Under the pieces are notes generated by a model that was given only the letters and a program-made list of their open reading frames with translations, did no database searches and was not told where the DNA came from. This document shows positions 40,475 to 52,000 of a stretch of 56,701 nt of DNA, piece after piece. The stretch's first letter is position 1, and each line of letters begins with the position of its first letter. The translations under genes were made by a program, and so were the position numbers. Source of the DNA: F23-B02 sp963650165 (lineage in GTDB: Bacteria > Bacillota > Clostridia > Oscillospirales > Oscillospiraceae); NCBI GenBank assembly GCA_963650165.1, contig CAVJKX010000012.1, forward strand, positions 1-56,701, written 5' to 3'.

Positions 40475-42274
40475 TCAGCTCATGCGATAATACTGCCAGC
40501 AGTGCAGCTTATCGATAAGCGGCTGCTCCGCATCGCTGTTCACGCCTGTTTTTATGACGGGCACCTCGCGGCGCAGATCATAAAGAAAGCTGAAAAACGG
40601 CTCGCTCCGTGCGCAGCCCGCAAGCTCCAGCGTCACCTCGCCGAGAAAGCTTGCGCTTATATAACCGTCCTCGGGCAGGTCGAGCGAGGCAAAACGCCCG
40701 GAGAAATCCGCGGTCGCTGCATAGGCGTCGTTTGCCCAGATGACAAAGGGCGCAGAGCAGTTGGATATGACATCGTTTTCGATATCCATGCCGATCTCCT
40801 TATACGCGAGGTAATCCGCGCCGAGGTTCGGGCGATGGTCGCCGAAGAACACGAGGATATACGGATCGTCAAGACCGTTGAGATACTCCGTCAGCTCCAG
40901 CAGCATATCCGACGAGCACTTCACGCCGTAGGCATACACCGACAAAAGCTCCTCGGCATAGTCGCTCAGCTGCACGCTCGTCTGAACCTTGGGCACATCA
41001 AAATCGTATTTTGAATATGTATACGCCTGATGGTTCTGGATGGTCGTTGCGTAGGTGAAAAGCCGCTCGCCGCCGCTTGTGCGCTCGGATAAGAGCGTCT
41101 TGAGGTTTTTGAAAAAAGCGGTCTCCGTATTGGACTGATCCTCAAGATCCTCGACAAACACACGCTCCTTTATGCCCAGAAAGCTCAGCGCCGAGTCGCG
41201 GTTATAAAACCAGCTGCTGCCCGGATGGAAATAAAGGCTGTTATAGCCCTCATCGCTCAAGAGCGTTGCCATAGAGGGTATCGAGCGGTGGAACGAACGC
41301 ATTGCAGAGTTTGAGGTCGTGCTTATGAGATTGGTCTGCATGCCGGTGAGTACGTCAAACTCCGTATTTGCCGTGCCCGCGCCGAAGTTAGGGACGACGA
41401 TATGCCCGCTTATGCTGTTGGGGCTTGCCGCGACCTCATAGAAGCCGCGCATGGGATCGTCCTCCTCGGAATAGGTGAAGGCGTCGGCGTCGGTCACGTC
41501 GTTGAAGGCCTCGCACATTATCATGAGTATCTGCGGCTTCACGCCCTCGGACTCTTCGGTTTCCTGCTCTGCGATATAGCTCTCGACCTGCTTTTCCGAA
41601 TAGCCGTCGGGCTTATCGACCGAATAGAGGCTGAAGTTATAAAGGAAGCAGTAGTTAAGGCCGAGCTCGTTGAACATGGTCGTCATGTTGTACTCCGAGC
41701 TCACGGGAAACGAGGCGTAAAGCTCCCTGTCCCTGTACAGTCCGAAGAAGGCCCCCGTGAATACCGCAAGGCTAAGGACGATGCCGATTATTCTCGGCAG
41801 GGCCGGACGCTTTTTTGTTCTTCCGAGCCTGACCGCAAGGAATATGAGCGCCGCCGTTGACAGGACGATCAGCGCGATAATGCCCGGATGCAGGTCAAGG
41901 CGATAGTCGCCCGAGGCCTGAAGCGCCTCGCGCAGCAGGAGTATATCCGCCGGCACGAGCGGATCGTCGCGCCCGTCGATCTTGAGAAGATTCGCGTATG
42001 ACAGCAGGCCGAACACGGCGTTCGCCGCCGCTCCGGCTGCAAAGCTGTTTGAAAACACAAAGTAGACAAGCAGCACCAGCACCGCTATCGGCAGTCCGTT
42101 GAGAAAAATGAGCATCGGATTGCGCAGCATGAAGCCTATCGTGTGCCGGAACGAGCCGGGCGCTATGAAGACGCACATGGCATAGATCCACGCCGTCATA
42201 AGGCACAGCTCAAGCCATATGCATCTGCTGCGGAAAGCTTTCGGCTTATTTTGCTTTTCAGGCTTTCTTTTCAT
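40475..42274 (-). CDS. LTA synthase family (sulfatase-fold) membrane enzyme
   Basis: A 599-residue protein with about five N-terminal membrane helices (to residue 185) and an extracellular alkaline-phosphatase/sulfatase-fold domain. The catalytic threonine is Thr301 in FGAGTANTEFDVLTG. Metal-binding motifs include ILMIMCEAFND and VFFGDHRPNLG. Family members polymerise glycerol-phosphate from phosphatidylglycerol onto lipoteichoic acid or transfer phosphoglycerol to other glycans. The ATG overlaps the degV stop by four bases, so the two genes are coupled. Which polymer it decorates cannot be seen. Confidence 0.87.
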   Translation of the reverse strand: MKRKPEKQNKPKAFRSRCIWLELCLMTAWIYAMCVFIAPGSFRHTIGFMLRNPMLIFLNGLPIAVLVLLVYFVFSNSFAAGAAANAVFGLLSYANLLKIDGRDDPLVPADILLLREALQASGDYRLDLHPGIIALIVLSTAALIFLAVRLGRTKKRPALPRIIGIVLSLAVFTGAFFGLYRDRELYASFPVSSEYNMTTMFNELGLNYCFLYNFSLYSVDKPDGYSEKQVESYIAEQETEESEGVKPQILMIMCEAFNDVTDADAFTYSEEDDPMRGFYEVAASPNSISGHIVVPNFGAGTANTEFDVLTGMQTNLISTTSNSAMRSFHRSIPSMATLLSDEGYNSLYFHPGSSWFYNRDSALSFLGIKERVFVEDLEDQSNTETAFFKNLKTLLSERTSGGERLFTYATTIQNHQAYTYSKYDFDVPKVQTSVQLSDYAEELLSVYAYGVKCSSDMLLELTEYLNGLDDPYILVFFGDHRPNLGADYLAYKEIGMDIENDVISNCSAPFVIWANDAYAATADFSGRFASLDLPEDGYISASFLGEVTLELAGCARSEPFFSFLYDLRREVPVIKTGVNSDAEQPLIDKLHCWQYYRMS

Positions 42275-43158
42275 TCGCCGCGCTCGCTGCCCCAGAAGAA
42301 CAGTGCGACCGTTCCCGGCCCCGTGTGGCTGCCGATGGTCGTGCCGACATAGTTTATCTCGACCTTGCCGTTGAGCTTTTTAAAGCGCTCCTCGATAAGA
42401 GCCGCAACTTCCTTTGCGTCCTCAACGCAGCCCGACTGTGAGATATAGCACTTGCCGGAATAGTCAAGTCCGCCGTCGGCGCACTGCTCCATACGCTCTA
42501 CGATGGTTTTTATGACCTTTTTCTTCGTGCGGATCTTTTCCCTGGGAATAAGTCTGCCGAGGTTATCCATGTTCAGCAGCGGGCAGATATTGAGCATCGT
42601 TCCGAAGAAGCCCGCGGTCTTGGATATTCTGCCGCCCTTGACGTAGAAGCTGAGGTCGGTGGAGAAGAACCAGTGGTGCAGGTGAAGCTTGTTTGCCTCT
42701 ATCCAGTCGTGAGCCTCGTCAATGCTCAGTCCCTCGTCGCGCTTATCGGCCAGCGTGTCCATCAGCAGGCCGTAGCCGGAGGATGCGCCGAGGGAATCGA
42801 CGATGTATATCTTGCGGTCGGGGTACTCCTCGGCGAGCATCGCCGCCGCGCTGCGCGCGGAGTTCACGGTGCCGGAGATGCCGCTTGAGAGCGTAACGTG
42901 CAGGATATCCTTGCCCTCCTTGAGGAAGGGTGTAAAGAAATCAACATATTCCGCGACGTTTACCTGGCTTGTCTTGGTATCGGCGCCCTCGGCCATTTTC
43001 TTATAAAACTCCTCGAAGGGAATGCTCTGACCGAGGTCGTCCATATAGTCCTCGCCGTTGAGCATGTAGTGGAAGCAGACATATTTAATATCGCGCGCTT
43101 CAAAATGCTCCTTGCTGAGGTCTGCCGTAGAGCAGCAGCTAATTATATAATCAGACAT
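42271..43158 (-). CDS. DegV family fatty-acid-binding protein
   Basis: A 295-residue two-domain protein. The N-terminal SDYIISCCSTADLSKEHF and the ligand loop VTLSSGISGTVNSAR are family hallmarks; the C-terminal domain has CYISQSGCVEDAKEVA and a glycine motif GSHTGPGTVALFF. DegV (FakB) proteins bind fatty acids for phosphorylation by FakA, feeding phospholipid synthesis. The ATG at 43158 follows GGAGG by six bases. It is upstream of and coupled to the LTA-synthase-like gene, consistent with lipid supply. Confidence 0.88.
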   Translation of the reverse strand: MSDYIISCCSTADLSKEHFEARDIKYVCFHYMLNGEDYMDDLGQSIPFEEFYKKMAEGADTKTSQVNVAEYVDFFTPFLKEGKDILHVTLSSGISGTVNSARSAAAMLAEEYPDRKIYIVDSLGASSGYGLLMDTLADKRDEGLSIDEAHDWIEANKLHLHHWFFSTDLSFYVKGGRISKTAGFFGTMLNICPLLNMDNLGRLIPREKIRTKKKVIKTIVERMEQCADGGLDYSGKCYISQSGCVEDAKEVAALIEERFKKLNGKVEINYVGTTIGSHTGPGTVALFFWGSERGE

Positions 43159-43178
43159 AATTTCCTCCAATAATAAAA

Positions 43179-43210
43179 AAGTGTGTTCGTATCATTATAT
43201 ACGGACACAC
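43179..43210 (-). terminator. Terminator of trxB-trxA, overlapping the degV promoter
   Basis: On the minus strand AGTGTGTCCGTAT pairs with ATACGAACACACT, with one mismatch, and is followed by a TTTTTT tail. The apical part contains the degV -10 box. Confidence 0.8.
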
Positions 43211-43221
43211 TCGGAAATGCA
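43193..43221 (-). promoter_or_regulatory. Promoter of degV and the LTA-synthase-like gene
   Basis: The -35 TTGCAT (43216-43221) and -10 TATAAT (43193-43198) have a 17-bp spacer and lie within the terminator palindrome. Confidence 0.65.
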
Positions 43222-43247
43222 ATAAATATTGCAATTATTTTAACTTG

Positions 43248-43550
43248 TCAGCCGAACATGAGCATGAGATCCTCGCAGCTTGTTACGCCAACCTCCTTGC
43301 CGATCTGCTTTCCGTCCCTGAAGGCGATGAGCGTGGGGATGCTCATTACGCCGAAGCGCTGCGCAACTGACGGCACCTCGTCGACATCGAGCTTGCAGAC
43401 CTTGACGCGCCCCTCCATCTGCTTGTCAAACTCCTCGAGTATCGGAGCCTGCATACGGCAGGGTCCGCACCATGTCGCCCAGAAATCGACCAGCACGAGG
43501 CCGGAGGAGGTGACGGAGTCGAAATTATCCTTCGTAAGATGCATTATCAT
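43248..43550 (-). CDS. trxA: Thioredoxin
   Basis: A 100-residue thioredoxin-fold protein with the redox motif WCGPC at residues 27-31 and the cis-proline MSIPTLIAFRDGKQIG. It reduces protein disulfides in the cytoplasm. It starts four bases after the trxB stop and is read from the same promoter. The first ATG at 43550 is eight bases after GGAGA and is preferred over the ATG two codons later. Length is normal. Confidence 0.95.
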   Translation of the reverse strand: MIMHLTKDNFDSVTSSGLVLVDFWATWCGPCRMQAPILEEFDKQMEGRVKVCKLDVDEVPSVAQRFGVMSIPTLIAFRDGKQIGKEVGVTSCEDLMLMFG

Positions 43551-43553
43551 TTT

Positions 43554-44378
43554 TTATGTCTCCTTTTCCGATATTGTGTTTATATATTCGCAGGCGGAGA
43601 GCGCGGCAATATTGCCCTCGCCCACGGCCTTTGCTATCTGATACGGTGCGCCGGTGCAGTCTCCGGCGGCGTAAACGCCCTTGATATTGGTCTGCCCGCC
43701 GCGGCCGGTCTTTATGATGCCGCGCTCGGCCTCTATGCCGGAAACAAGGCTCTCCGCCGTGAGCGTATCCTTCAGGATAAAGACGCAGTCCACCTTATAT
43801 TCGGCTCCGTCGGCAACGAGCGTATCGGCCTTCATGCCGCCGCGGATATCGAGCTTTTCCTTCCCTGTGAAGCAGAGCACCTCGCAGCCGATATCGCGCA
43901 GGAAGCGCACGTCCCGCTCCGCCTCCTCGCCGTCGCCTATCACGGCCACGGTCCTGCCTCTGTACAGCATTCCGTCGCAGGTCGCGCAGTAGCTCACTCC
44001 CCTGCCCAGAAGCTCCGTTTCTCCGGGGCATATCGGCCGGCGGCTTATGCCGCTTGCGACGATGACGGCGCCCGCCTCGTAAAACTCGCGCCCGACGGCG
44101 ACGCCTACCGTTTTGCCGAGCGGCACGACGCTCAGCGCACGGCCGCGTATGATCTCGGCTCCGCTCTCCTCAAGCTGGCGGCTCATGGCATTTATTATAT
44201 CTCTGCCGCTGCCGGAGATGCCGGGATAGTTCGTAACGCTTTCGGCAAGATAAAGCTTGCTGCTCTCGGGCGGATTTGCGATGACGCCGGTTTTTTTGCC
44301 CCTGTTGCAGGCCGTGAGCGCCGCCGATACTCCGGCAGGGCCCGCACCGATAATGAGAATATCGAATTTGTTGTCCAT
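43554..44378 (-). CDS. Thioredoxin reductase-like flavoprotein, possibly ferredoxin-dependent
   Basis: A 274-residue FAD protein. The FAD loop ILIIGAGPAGVSAAL (8-22), redox pair CATC (131-134) and C-terminal YAAGDCTG motif are intact. It is shorter than usual NADPH TrxR (about 310). The second nucleotide loop is AVIGDGEEAERD and the HRRxxxR motif that binds the NADPH 2'-phosphate is missing. Clostridial FFTR enzymes use ferredoxin and show the same losses. It forms an operon with trxA. The ATG at 44378 follows an in-frame upstream extension that has no family match. Confidence 0.85.
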   Translation of the reverse strand: MDNKFDILIIGAGPAGVSAALTACNRGKKTGVIANPPESSKLYLAESVTNYPGISGSGRDIINAMSRQLEESGAEIIRGRALSVVPLGKTVGVAVGREFYEAGAVIVASGISRRPICPGETELLGRGVSYCATCDGMLYRGRTVAVIGDGEEAERDVRFLRDIGCEVLCFTGKEKLDIRGGMKADTLVADGAEYKVDCVFILKDTLTAESLVSGIEAERGIIKTGRGGQTNIKGVYAAGDCTGAPYQIAKAVGEGNIAALSACEYINTISEKET

Positions 44379-44395
44379 GCTTATCACCCATGAGT

Positions 44396-44424
44396 ATATT
44401 ATCACAGTCTGCGCGTTTTCTCAA
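44396..44424 (-). promoter_or_regulatory. Promoter of trxB-trxA
   Basis: The -35 TTGAGA (44419-44424) and -10 TAATAT (44396-44401) have a 17-bp spacer. Confidence 0.65.
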
Positions 44425-44460
44425 TCGCATATGCAACAGAATGCAGAATTAAATTTAATA

Positions 44461-44489
44461 TTGTAATTGGCTCAAATATCGTTTATAAT
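44461..44489 (+). promoter_or_regulatory. Promoter of glnS-mogA
   Basis: The -35 TTGTAA (44461-44466) and -10 TATAAT (44484-44489) have a 17-bp spacer. No T-box is present in the short leader. Confidence 0.7.
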
Positions 44490-44520
44490 TTTACTATTCA
44501 AGCTGACAGGAGTATAAATC

Positions 44521-46188
<1,668 letters not shown>

Positions 46189-46199
46189 AGGAGGAGCAT

Positions 46200-46676
46200 A
46201 TGGATTACACAGCAGCGCTCATAACCGTAAGCGACGGCTGCGCTTCCGGCAAAAGAGCAGACAAGGTCGGACCCACGGTGATAAAAATGCTCGAGGAAGC
46301 GGGCTACCGCGTCATTTATCACGGACTTGTGCCCGACGAGCGGCACGAGATATCCTCGGAGTTTATAAAATGCTCCTACGAGCTCGGCGCGGATCTCATC
46401 GTCTCGACCGGCGGTACGGGCTTCGGCAGGCGCGATGTCACACCCGAGGCCACGCGCGACGTCATTTCGCGCGAGATACCGGCCATTCCGCAGGCAATGC
46501 TGCACTACAGCCTTGAGCTTACGCCGCGTGCCATGCTCACGAGAGGCGTTGCCGGCATCCGCGGCAAGAGCCTTATCCTCAATCTCCCCGGCAACGAAAG
46601 CGGCGCAAAGCAGAACCTCGGCGCCGTGATCGACGTCCTCGCGCACGCGATACAAATGATATCAAAAGACGAATAA
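46200..46676 (+). CDS. MogA/MoaB-type molybdopterin adenylyltransferase
   Basis: A 158-residue MoCF-domain protein. ALITVSDGCASGKRADKVGP at the start, TGGTGFGRRDVTPEATRDV in the middle and ILNLPGNESGAKQNL near the end are the substrate-binding signatures. These enzymes adenylate molybdopterin before molybdenum (or tungsten) insertion. It follows glnS by 11 bases with AAAGGAGGAG upstream. No other molybdenum-cofactor gene is in the window, so it may act with genes elsewhere. Confidence 0.9.
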   Translation: MDYTAALITVSDGCASGKRADKVGPTVIKMLEEAGYRVIYHGLVPDERHEISSEFIKCSYELGADLIVSTGGTGFGRRDVTPEATRDVISREIPAIPQAMLHYSLELTPRAMLTRGVAGIRGKSLILNLPGNESGAKQNLGAVIDVLAHAIQMISKDE

Positions 46677-46682
46677 ACATTG

Positions 46683-46711
46683 AAAAACCACGGTTTTTAA
46701 CCGTGGTTTTT
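46683..46711. terminator. Bidirectional terminator between mogA and cysteine hydrolase genes
   Basis: AAAAACCACGGTT and AACCGTGGTTTTT pair closely. It contains the stop codon of the minus-strand hydrolase gene, so the hairpin is partly coding. Confidence 0.88.
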
Positions 46712-47272
46712 CAGCTCTTCAAGCGTCATTATCTTCGCGCCGGCGCGCTGCATGTCCTCGAGGTTTGACTGCTGCACCGCGTCGCTTATCGACGACGTGC
46801 AGTCGCTGAGCACCACGACGTCATAATCGAGCGACAGAGCGTCGTAGCAGGTCGTGCGTATGCAGTTGGGCGTTGTCGTACCGGCGAGCACGACCGTCTG
46901 CACCTTGAGCCTGCGCAGAATCAGATCGAGGCTCGTTGCGAAAAACGCCGAATACCGCGGCTTTATGATGACGCGGTCGCTCTCCGAGACCTCAAACGAC
47001 TCCGGGAAGGCATCGGACATGTCCTCGCGGCATACCTCCGACAGGGGCCTGCCGCCATCTTTCCAGACCTTTGCCCTCGCCTTTTCGACATCGCTGCCGT
47101 CGGCGCGGTAATGGCGCACGGCGTAGATCAGCGGCAGCTCGCGCTCATGGAAAAAGCGTATCGCCTCGGCGCAGGCCGGCACCGTTGCGGCCGCTCCGGC
47201 GATGCACAGCGGCGACGAGGGCGCGATAAAGCCGCGCTGCATGTCTATCATTATAAGTGCTGTACTTTTCAT
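46697..47272 (-). CDS. Isochorismatase-family cysteine hydrolase
   Basis: A 191-residue alpha/beta hydrolase. The catalytic triad is visible: Asp10 in ALIMIDMQRGF, Lys104 in VIIKPRYSAF and Cys137 in GTTTPNCIRTTCYDA. The family includes nicotinamidases, N-carbamoylsarcosine amidases and ureidoacrylate hydrolases. Metal-binding residues of true nicotinamidases (DxHxxxH) are not present, so nicotinamidase is less likely. It is a single gene on the minus strand, and its substrate is unresolved. Confidence 0.85.
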   Translation of the reverse strand: MKSTALIMIDMQRGFIAPSSPLCIAGAAATVPACAEAIRFFHERELPLIYAVRHYRADGSDVEKARAKVWKDGGRPLSEVCREDMSDAFPESFEVSESDRVIIKPRYSAFFATSLDLILRRLKVQTVVLAGTTTPNCIRTTCYDALSLDYDVVVLSDCTSSISDAVQQSNLEDMQRAGAKIMTLEELKNHG

Positions 47273-47320
47273 TTTCTCCTCCCGTCAGCTTATTGAAAAT
47301 ATCATAACGCCGCAGGGAGA

Positions 47321-47352
47321 AAAAGTAAAGGGTCGTCATTGACGACCCTTTA
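47321..47352 (-). terminator. Terminator after the BspA-SLH protein gene
   Basis: On the minus strand TAAAGGGTCGTC pairs with GACGACCCTTTA around a three-base loop, followed by CTTTTT. Confidence 0.88.
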
Positions 47353-47361
47353 AAACCAAAA

Positions 47362-48909
47362 TCAAACTTCCTGCTGCTCGAGCATGGCGGCGGCAACGAT
47401 ATAGACCGAAACTATTATCTTCGCCGATGCGCCGCGAGTTGCCGTTGCATTCGGGCGGAACGAGCCGTCCTCATAGCCGTTTATGATCTCCAAGGTTGAC
47501 ATAACATTCACGGCCTCACGGTAGCTGTTCGCTATGCTGTCCGAATCGGTGAAATTGCTGTCGGTATTGTACCGCGAGACCACATCCTCGCCGACAAGCT
47601 CCTTGAGCAGACGGTAGGCAAAGGTCGCCATCTGCGCACGGCTTATGCTGTCGTTCGGGCGGAAGGTGCCGTCCCCATAGCCGGAGACGATACCGCTGAG
47701 ATAGCCCCAGAGCACCGCATCCTCGTAGGCATCGCTTATACTCGATGCATCCTTGAACTCAAGATAACCGTAACCCGAAACGTCGGGCTGGCCGCACATA
47801 TTGTACAGCATCGTGATAAACTGCGCTCTCGTGACGCTCCGGTACGGGCGGAAGGTATTGTCGGGATAGCCGTTGATGATATCGGCTGCATAGCCTGCAA
47901 CGATGTAGTCGTGGAAGGCGCAGTCAATGTCCGTGAACGGGTCGCTTTCGTCGGCAAAGTAGACCGCAGCATTTACCAATCCGTCATTATCATAAGAGTC
48001 GTAGGGATATTCTCCGGTGAAAGTCACTTTTTCCTTCCACTCGCGCAATGAGCCGCCATAATATATGCTTTCAAGTGCACCGCAGTCAACAAACGAAGTT
48101 ACATTGACTGTCTTAAGGCTTGATGGGAAATATATCTCCTTCAAGCTTATGCATGAGTGAAATGCATACTGAGATATGTCGGTCAACGAACTTGGCATCT
48201 CAACACTTTCCAACGCCGTACACCATTCAAACGCATACTCTCTGATGATCGTAACGCTATCCGGAATAGCAATGCTCTTGAGCGCCTTGCAGCCACTAAA
48301 TGCGAGTCCGCCTATACTTGTTATGCCGTTTGGAAGCTCTACACTCTCCAGACTGGTGCACCATTGAAACGTACCAGTTTCAAGACTCACAACTCCGCTT
48401 GGGATAGTTATCTTCTCAAGCCACACGCAGTAGAGAAATGCATCTCCTCCAAGCTCCTTGAGCCCGCTTGGCAGCTCTATGCCCGTAAAACTGCAGCGGC
48501 TAAACGCGCCGGAGCCAATGGAAGTTACCCCATCGGGTATCGACAATTGCTTGAGCTTCGAGCACCCGGAAAACGCATCCCGACCTATGCGTGTAAGAGT
48601 TTCGGGCAGGCTCACACTGCTTACGTTGCCGCATGATTCAAACGCCGAACTGCCTATAGTTGTGATTCCCTCGCCTACAACGATGCTCTTTATGTCATCT
48701 TCGGCACTATACCACGGTTGTTCAGTCGACCACCCAAAATCCTGCATCGGTCCCGTTCCGCTTATGGTAAGCACACCGTCCTTGAGCTTCCAGGTCACAT
48801 TTTCTCCGCACTCGCCGCTGAGCTCCTCACCGTCGGCAAACGCAGCCGCCGGTACAAGCGTCAGCACCAGCAGCAGCGCAAGTATCAGGCTTAAAATTCT
48901 TTTTTTCAT
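47362..48909 (-). CDS. Secreted BspA-like LRR protein with three SLH domains
   Basis: A 515-residue surface protein. A signal peptide (1-25, ending PAAAFA) leads to a short ENVTWKLKDGVLTISGTG module, then about nine LRR_5/BspA-type repeats (around 80-300) with the pattern ITSIGSGAFSxCxxLxxIxLPxG. Three SLH domains follow (about 325-510): FTDIDCAFHDYIVAGYAADIING, CVxFRPNDSISRAQMATFAYR and INGYEDGSFRPNATATRG. SLH domains bind pyruvylated secondary cell-wall polymer, anchoring it at the surface. BspA LRRs often mediate adhesion. It has its own promoter and follows the larger SLH protein gene on the same strand. Confidence 0.92.
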   Translation of the reverse strand: MKKRILSLILALLLVLTLVPAAAFADGEELSGECGENVTWKLKDGVLTISGTGPMQDFGWSTEQPWYSAEDDIKSIVVGEGITTIGSSAFESCGNVSSVSLPETLTRIGRDAFSGCSKLKQLSIPDGVTSIGSGAFSRCSFTGIELPSGLKELGGDAFLYCVWLEKITIPSGVVSLETGTFQWCTSLESVELPNGITSIGGLAFSGCKALKSIAIPDSVTIIREYAFEWCTALESVEMPSSLTDISQYAFHSCISLKEIYFPSSLKTVNVTSFVDCGALESIYYGGSLREWKEKVTFTGEYPYDSYDNDGLVNAAVYFADESDPFTDIDCAFHDYIVAGYAADIINGYPDNTFRPYRSVTRAQFITMLYNMCGQPDVSGYGYLEFKDASSISDAYEDAVLWGYLSGIVSGYGDGTFRPNDSISRAQMATFAYRLLKELVGEDVVSRYNTDSNFTDSDSIANSYREAVNVMSTLEIINGYEDGSFRPNATATRGASAKIIVSVYIVAAAMLEQQEV

Positions 48910-48930
48910 TGTTTCGCCTCCTTTGTTTTC

Positions 48931-48959
48931 ATTTTACATTAGCTCCATACTTAATGCAA
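48931..48959 (-). promoter_or_regulatory. Promoter of the BspA-SLH gene
   Basis: The -35 TTGCAT (48954-48959) and -10 TAAAAT (48931-48936) have a 17-bp spacer, directly after the terminator at 48964-48997. The leader is very short, so transcription begins within about 10 bases of the AAAGGAGG site. Confidence 0.65.
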
Positions 48960-48963
48960 CGTG

Positions 48964-48997
48964 AAAAAATGGCTCCCCGGGGAATTTCCGGGGAGCC
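48964..48997 (-). terminator. Terminator of the 1525-residue surface protein gene
   Basis: On the minus strand GGCTCCCCGG and CCGGGGAGCC pair around seven bases, followed by ATTTTTT. The same hairpin recurs at 53775-53804 after the next surface-protein gene. Confidence 0.9.
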
Positions 48998-49012
48998 TTG
49001 GATTTATCGGGA

Positions 49013-52000
49013 TTATTTGTTTGCGCTTGCGCGGTACATGAAGGTCACCGCCTGACCGCGGGTGCAGGTCTCGGACGGGGCAAAGGTCGTGTCGGTCTTG
49101 CCGTTCGTGATGCCGTTTGCTACCGCCCACGCGACTGCGTCGCAGCAGTAGGAACTTTCGTCAACGTCGGTGAAGCCGGTGCCGGTGCTGACCTTCGGAG
49201 AGCCGGCTGCGCGGTACATAAAGGTGACGATCTGGCCGCGGGTGCAGACTGCATCCGGGCTGAAGGTCGTTGTGGTCGTGCCGTAGGTTATGCCGTTTGC
49301 GATCGCCCACATGATAGCGTCGTAGTATTCGCTGTCGGCGCTTACGTCGGTGAACGGGTTGACCGTGTCGGCGGCAGCCGCGGGAGAGCCCGCCTCACGC
49401 CACAGAAGCGTCACGATCTGTGCGCGGGTGCAGCCGTCGTTGACGCCGAAGCTGTCGTCGGTCTTGCCCTTCGTTATGTCGTTTGCGTATGCCCAGCTGA
49501 TCGCGTCGGCGTAGGGGCTGGTCTCGGCAACGTCCTTGAACGGGTTGACGCTGGGATCCTTTGCCTTGCAGACCGTGCAGACGCCGTCCTTGTAATCATG
49601 TGCGAGCGCGGGAACGACTTCCTGCTTTACGAAGATCTCATTGCATTCCGAGCAGTGCTTGCCTTCGGTAAGGCCCGTCGCGGTGCAGGTCGCTGCGACT
49701 GCCGCGTCGGTGACCTCGGTGTGACCCTTTGCGTCGACGTAGCTGCCGACGAAGCTGCTGCCGCAGGAGCACTTATAGGTGGTGTAGCCCTTCTCCGTGC
49801 AGGTCGGCGCCGTTACGGTCGCTGCATAGCTGTGGCTGTGGCCGTAGCTGGGTCTGACGGGCTCAACATAGTCGGGGTCTATTGCATGGCAGACGGTGCA
49901 CTCGCCGTTTACATAATCATGTGCGTATACGGGGGTCACTTCCTGCGCAGTGAGAATTTCACCGCAGGCAGAGCAGTGCTTACCCTCGGTAAGGCCGGTC
50001 TTGGTGCAGGTGGCTTTGACCGCCTCATCGGTGACCTCGGTGTGACCCTTGGCAGGGACGTAGCTGTCTTCATAGCTGTCGCCGCAGGCACAGGTGTGCG
50101 TCGTGTAGCCTTTTTCGGTACAGGTTGGTGCGGTAACTGTCTCTGTGTAGCTGTGGGTATGAGTGGGAGTTTCTCCGGAATCTTCTGCTCCGCAGACAGT
50201 GCAGACGCCGTTCACGAAGCTGTGACCGAGTGGATCAGTCCAGTTGTCATAATCCCAGCTGCCGCAGACAGAGCATGTGTATTTAGTATAACCTCCGTCG
50301 GTGCAGGTAGGTGCAGTGACTTCTTCCGTGTAGCTGTGACCAAGCGCCGGAATCGTCTCGCCGCTTTCCACCACTTCGTCGCAGACAATGCAGACTGTAT
50401 CGCCGGTGTAGCCGTTCATGTCACAGGTGGCTGTTCTTGCGCCAGTAATTCTGGTTTCCTGGTGACCCTTGGCAGGAATCACTTCCGACGTTGCGGTGAC
50501 TGCTCCGCAGACGGCGCAGTACCTGCTTTCTGTATTGCCGGCTTTGGTGCAGGTCGCTGCGACAGCTCTTTCGTTAACAACCTCCGTGTGTCCTGTCGCC
50601 GGAATTTCTCCGCCGACTATAGTTTCACCGCAGCGGGTGCACTCGCCGGAGCCTGTATAGCCGGGCTCTGTACAGGTTGGAGCTTTAGCAGTATCATTTT
50701 GGAAATCGTGGCCGAGGGCGGGGATTTCTTCGCGGCCCGAAATAAGATATCTGCATTTTTCACATTTAACATATTCAGTCCAGCCGATATCAGTGCAAGT
50801 GGGAGCAATTTTCTCTATTGTGATCGGTTGATGATCGAGCTTTGCAATTTCTTCGCAGCCCGTTTCTATCAAGCCGCAGGCGCACTTTGTACCGGCTGTA
50901 TATCCAACCTCCCAGCAGGTGGCCTCAACAGTCTCAACAGCGACATACTCATGCTGGTGGCCATAATGAATTTCTGCGTCTGTAAGGTTTTCGTTGCCCT
51001 CGCCTATGGTTATTTCATTCCACTGCTCTTCAGTGCCGGAAAAGTAAACATCTGCTATATTTTCACAGTCAAAGAATGCGCGCCATCCGATGTTTGTTAC
51101 GGTGGACGGTATGTATACTGTTTTCAAATCACCGCAGTATATAAATGCTTCATCTTTAATATTTTCTAATCCGTCAGGTAATATTGCACTTTTTAATGCA
51201 TAGTTGTTATAGAATGCACGTATGCCGATGTTTTCTACGCCGTCCTTTACAGTGACGCTACTTGACAACGAACCTCCCAGATACAGCGGATATATAAGCA
51301 GCTCGCTCCCATCCTTACTGTAGAGCACTCCGTCGACTGCGCAGAGATACGGATTTTCATCGTCAACAGTTATTGTCTCGAGACTAAACAACGAACTTGG
51401 ATGCGTCACAGTTTTAACGTCCCTGCCAAAATGTATTTCTTTTACATTATAGAATTTATAATAACCTCTAAAAAACGTTGTTCCGTCTTCACATACGATT
51501 TTCAGCGTATTTTGAAGGAACGGCTCAAAATGAATAATAGCATCCCAATAACTGACATCATCGTTTGCTCCACTTATTGTAAGCACGCCGTCTTTCGCGA
51601 GCGTCCAGACGCTTCCGTCTTCGCCGGTATACGGTTCGGGAATGCTGTTTCCGCAAATAGAGCACACACCTTCATTGTCAAATTCATGAAGAGTGTTTTC
51701 TTCCATGCATTCATATCCGCCGCACATAGTGCACTGGTGGGCATCATTGAACTTATGAGATCCATCTGTTTCGCATTTGTAAATGCCGCAGTTCTGACAC
51801 CAGTTGTTGTCGCCATATTCGTGGGGGATAGGCTGAATCCATTCTTCTGAATAATAACCGCACTTAGTGCATGTAACCGCTTTCCAGCCACCGTGGCTGC
51901 ACGTTGCCGCTTCTGTAACTTCCTCTACACAATCGTGTTCGTGATTCTGTTCACCGAATATATAATCCCATTCGCCCCACTTTATATTCTTGCCGGTTAC

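Noticed and set aside
46697..47272. Nicotinamidase (pncA)
   Set aside because: The Asp-Lys-Cys triad is present, but the metal-binding DxHxxxH motif of nicotinamidases is not seen, so only the family is named.
48998..51169. A 723-codon plus-strand frame rich in Gly, Ala and Cys opposite the giant surface protein
   Set aside because: The repeats on the coding strand create an artificially open antisense frame; the same pseudo-protein appears opposite the next gene.
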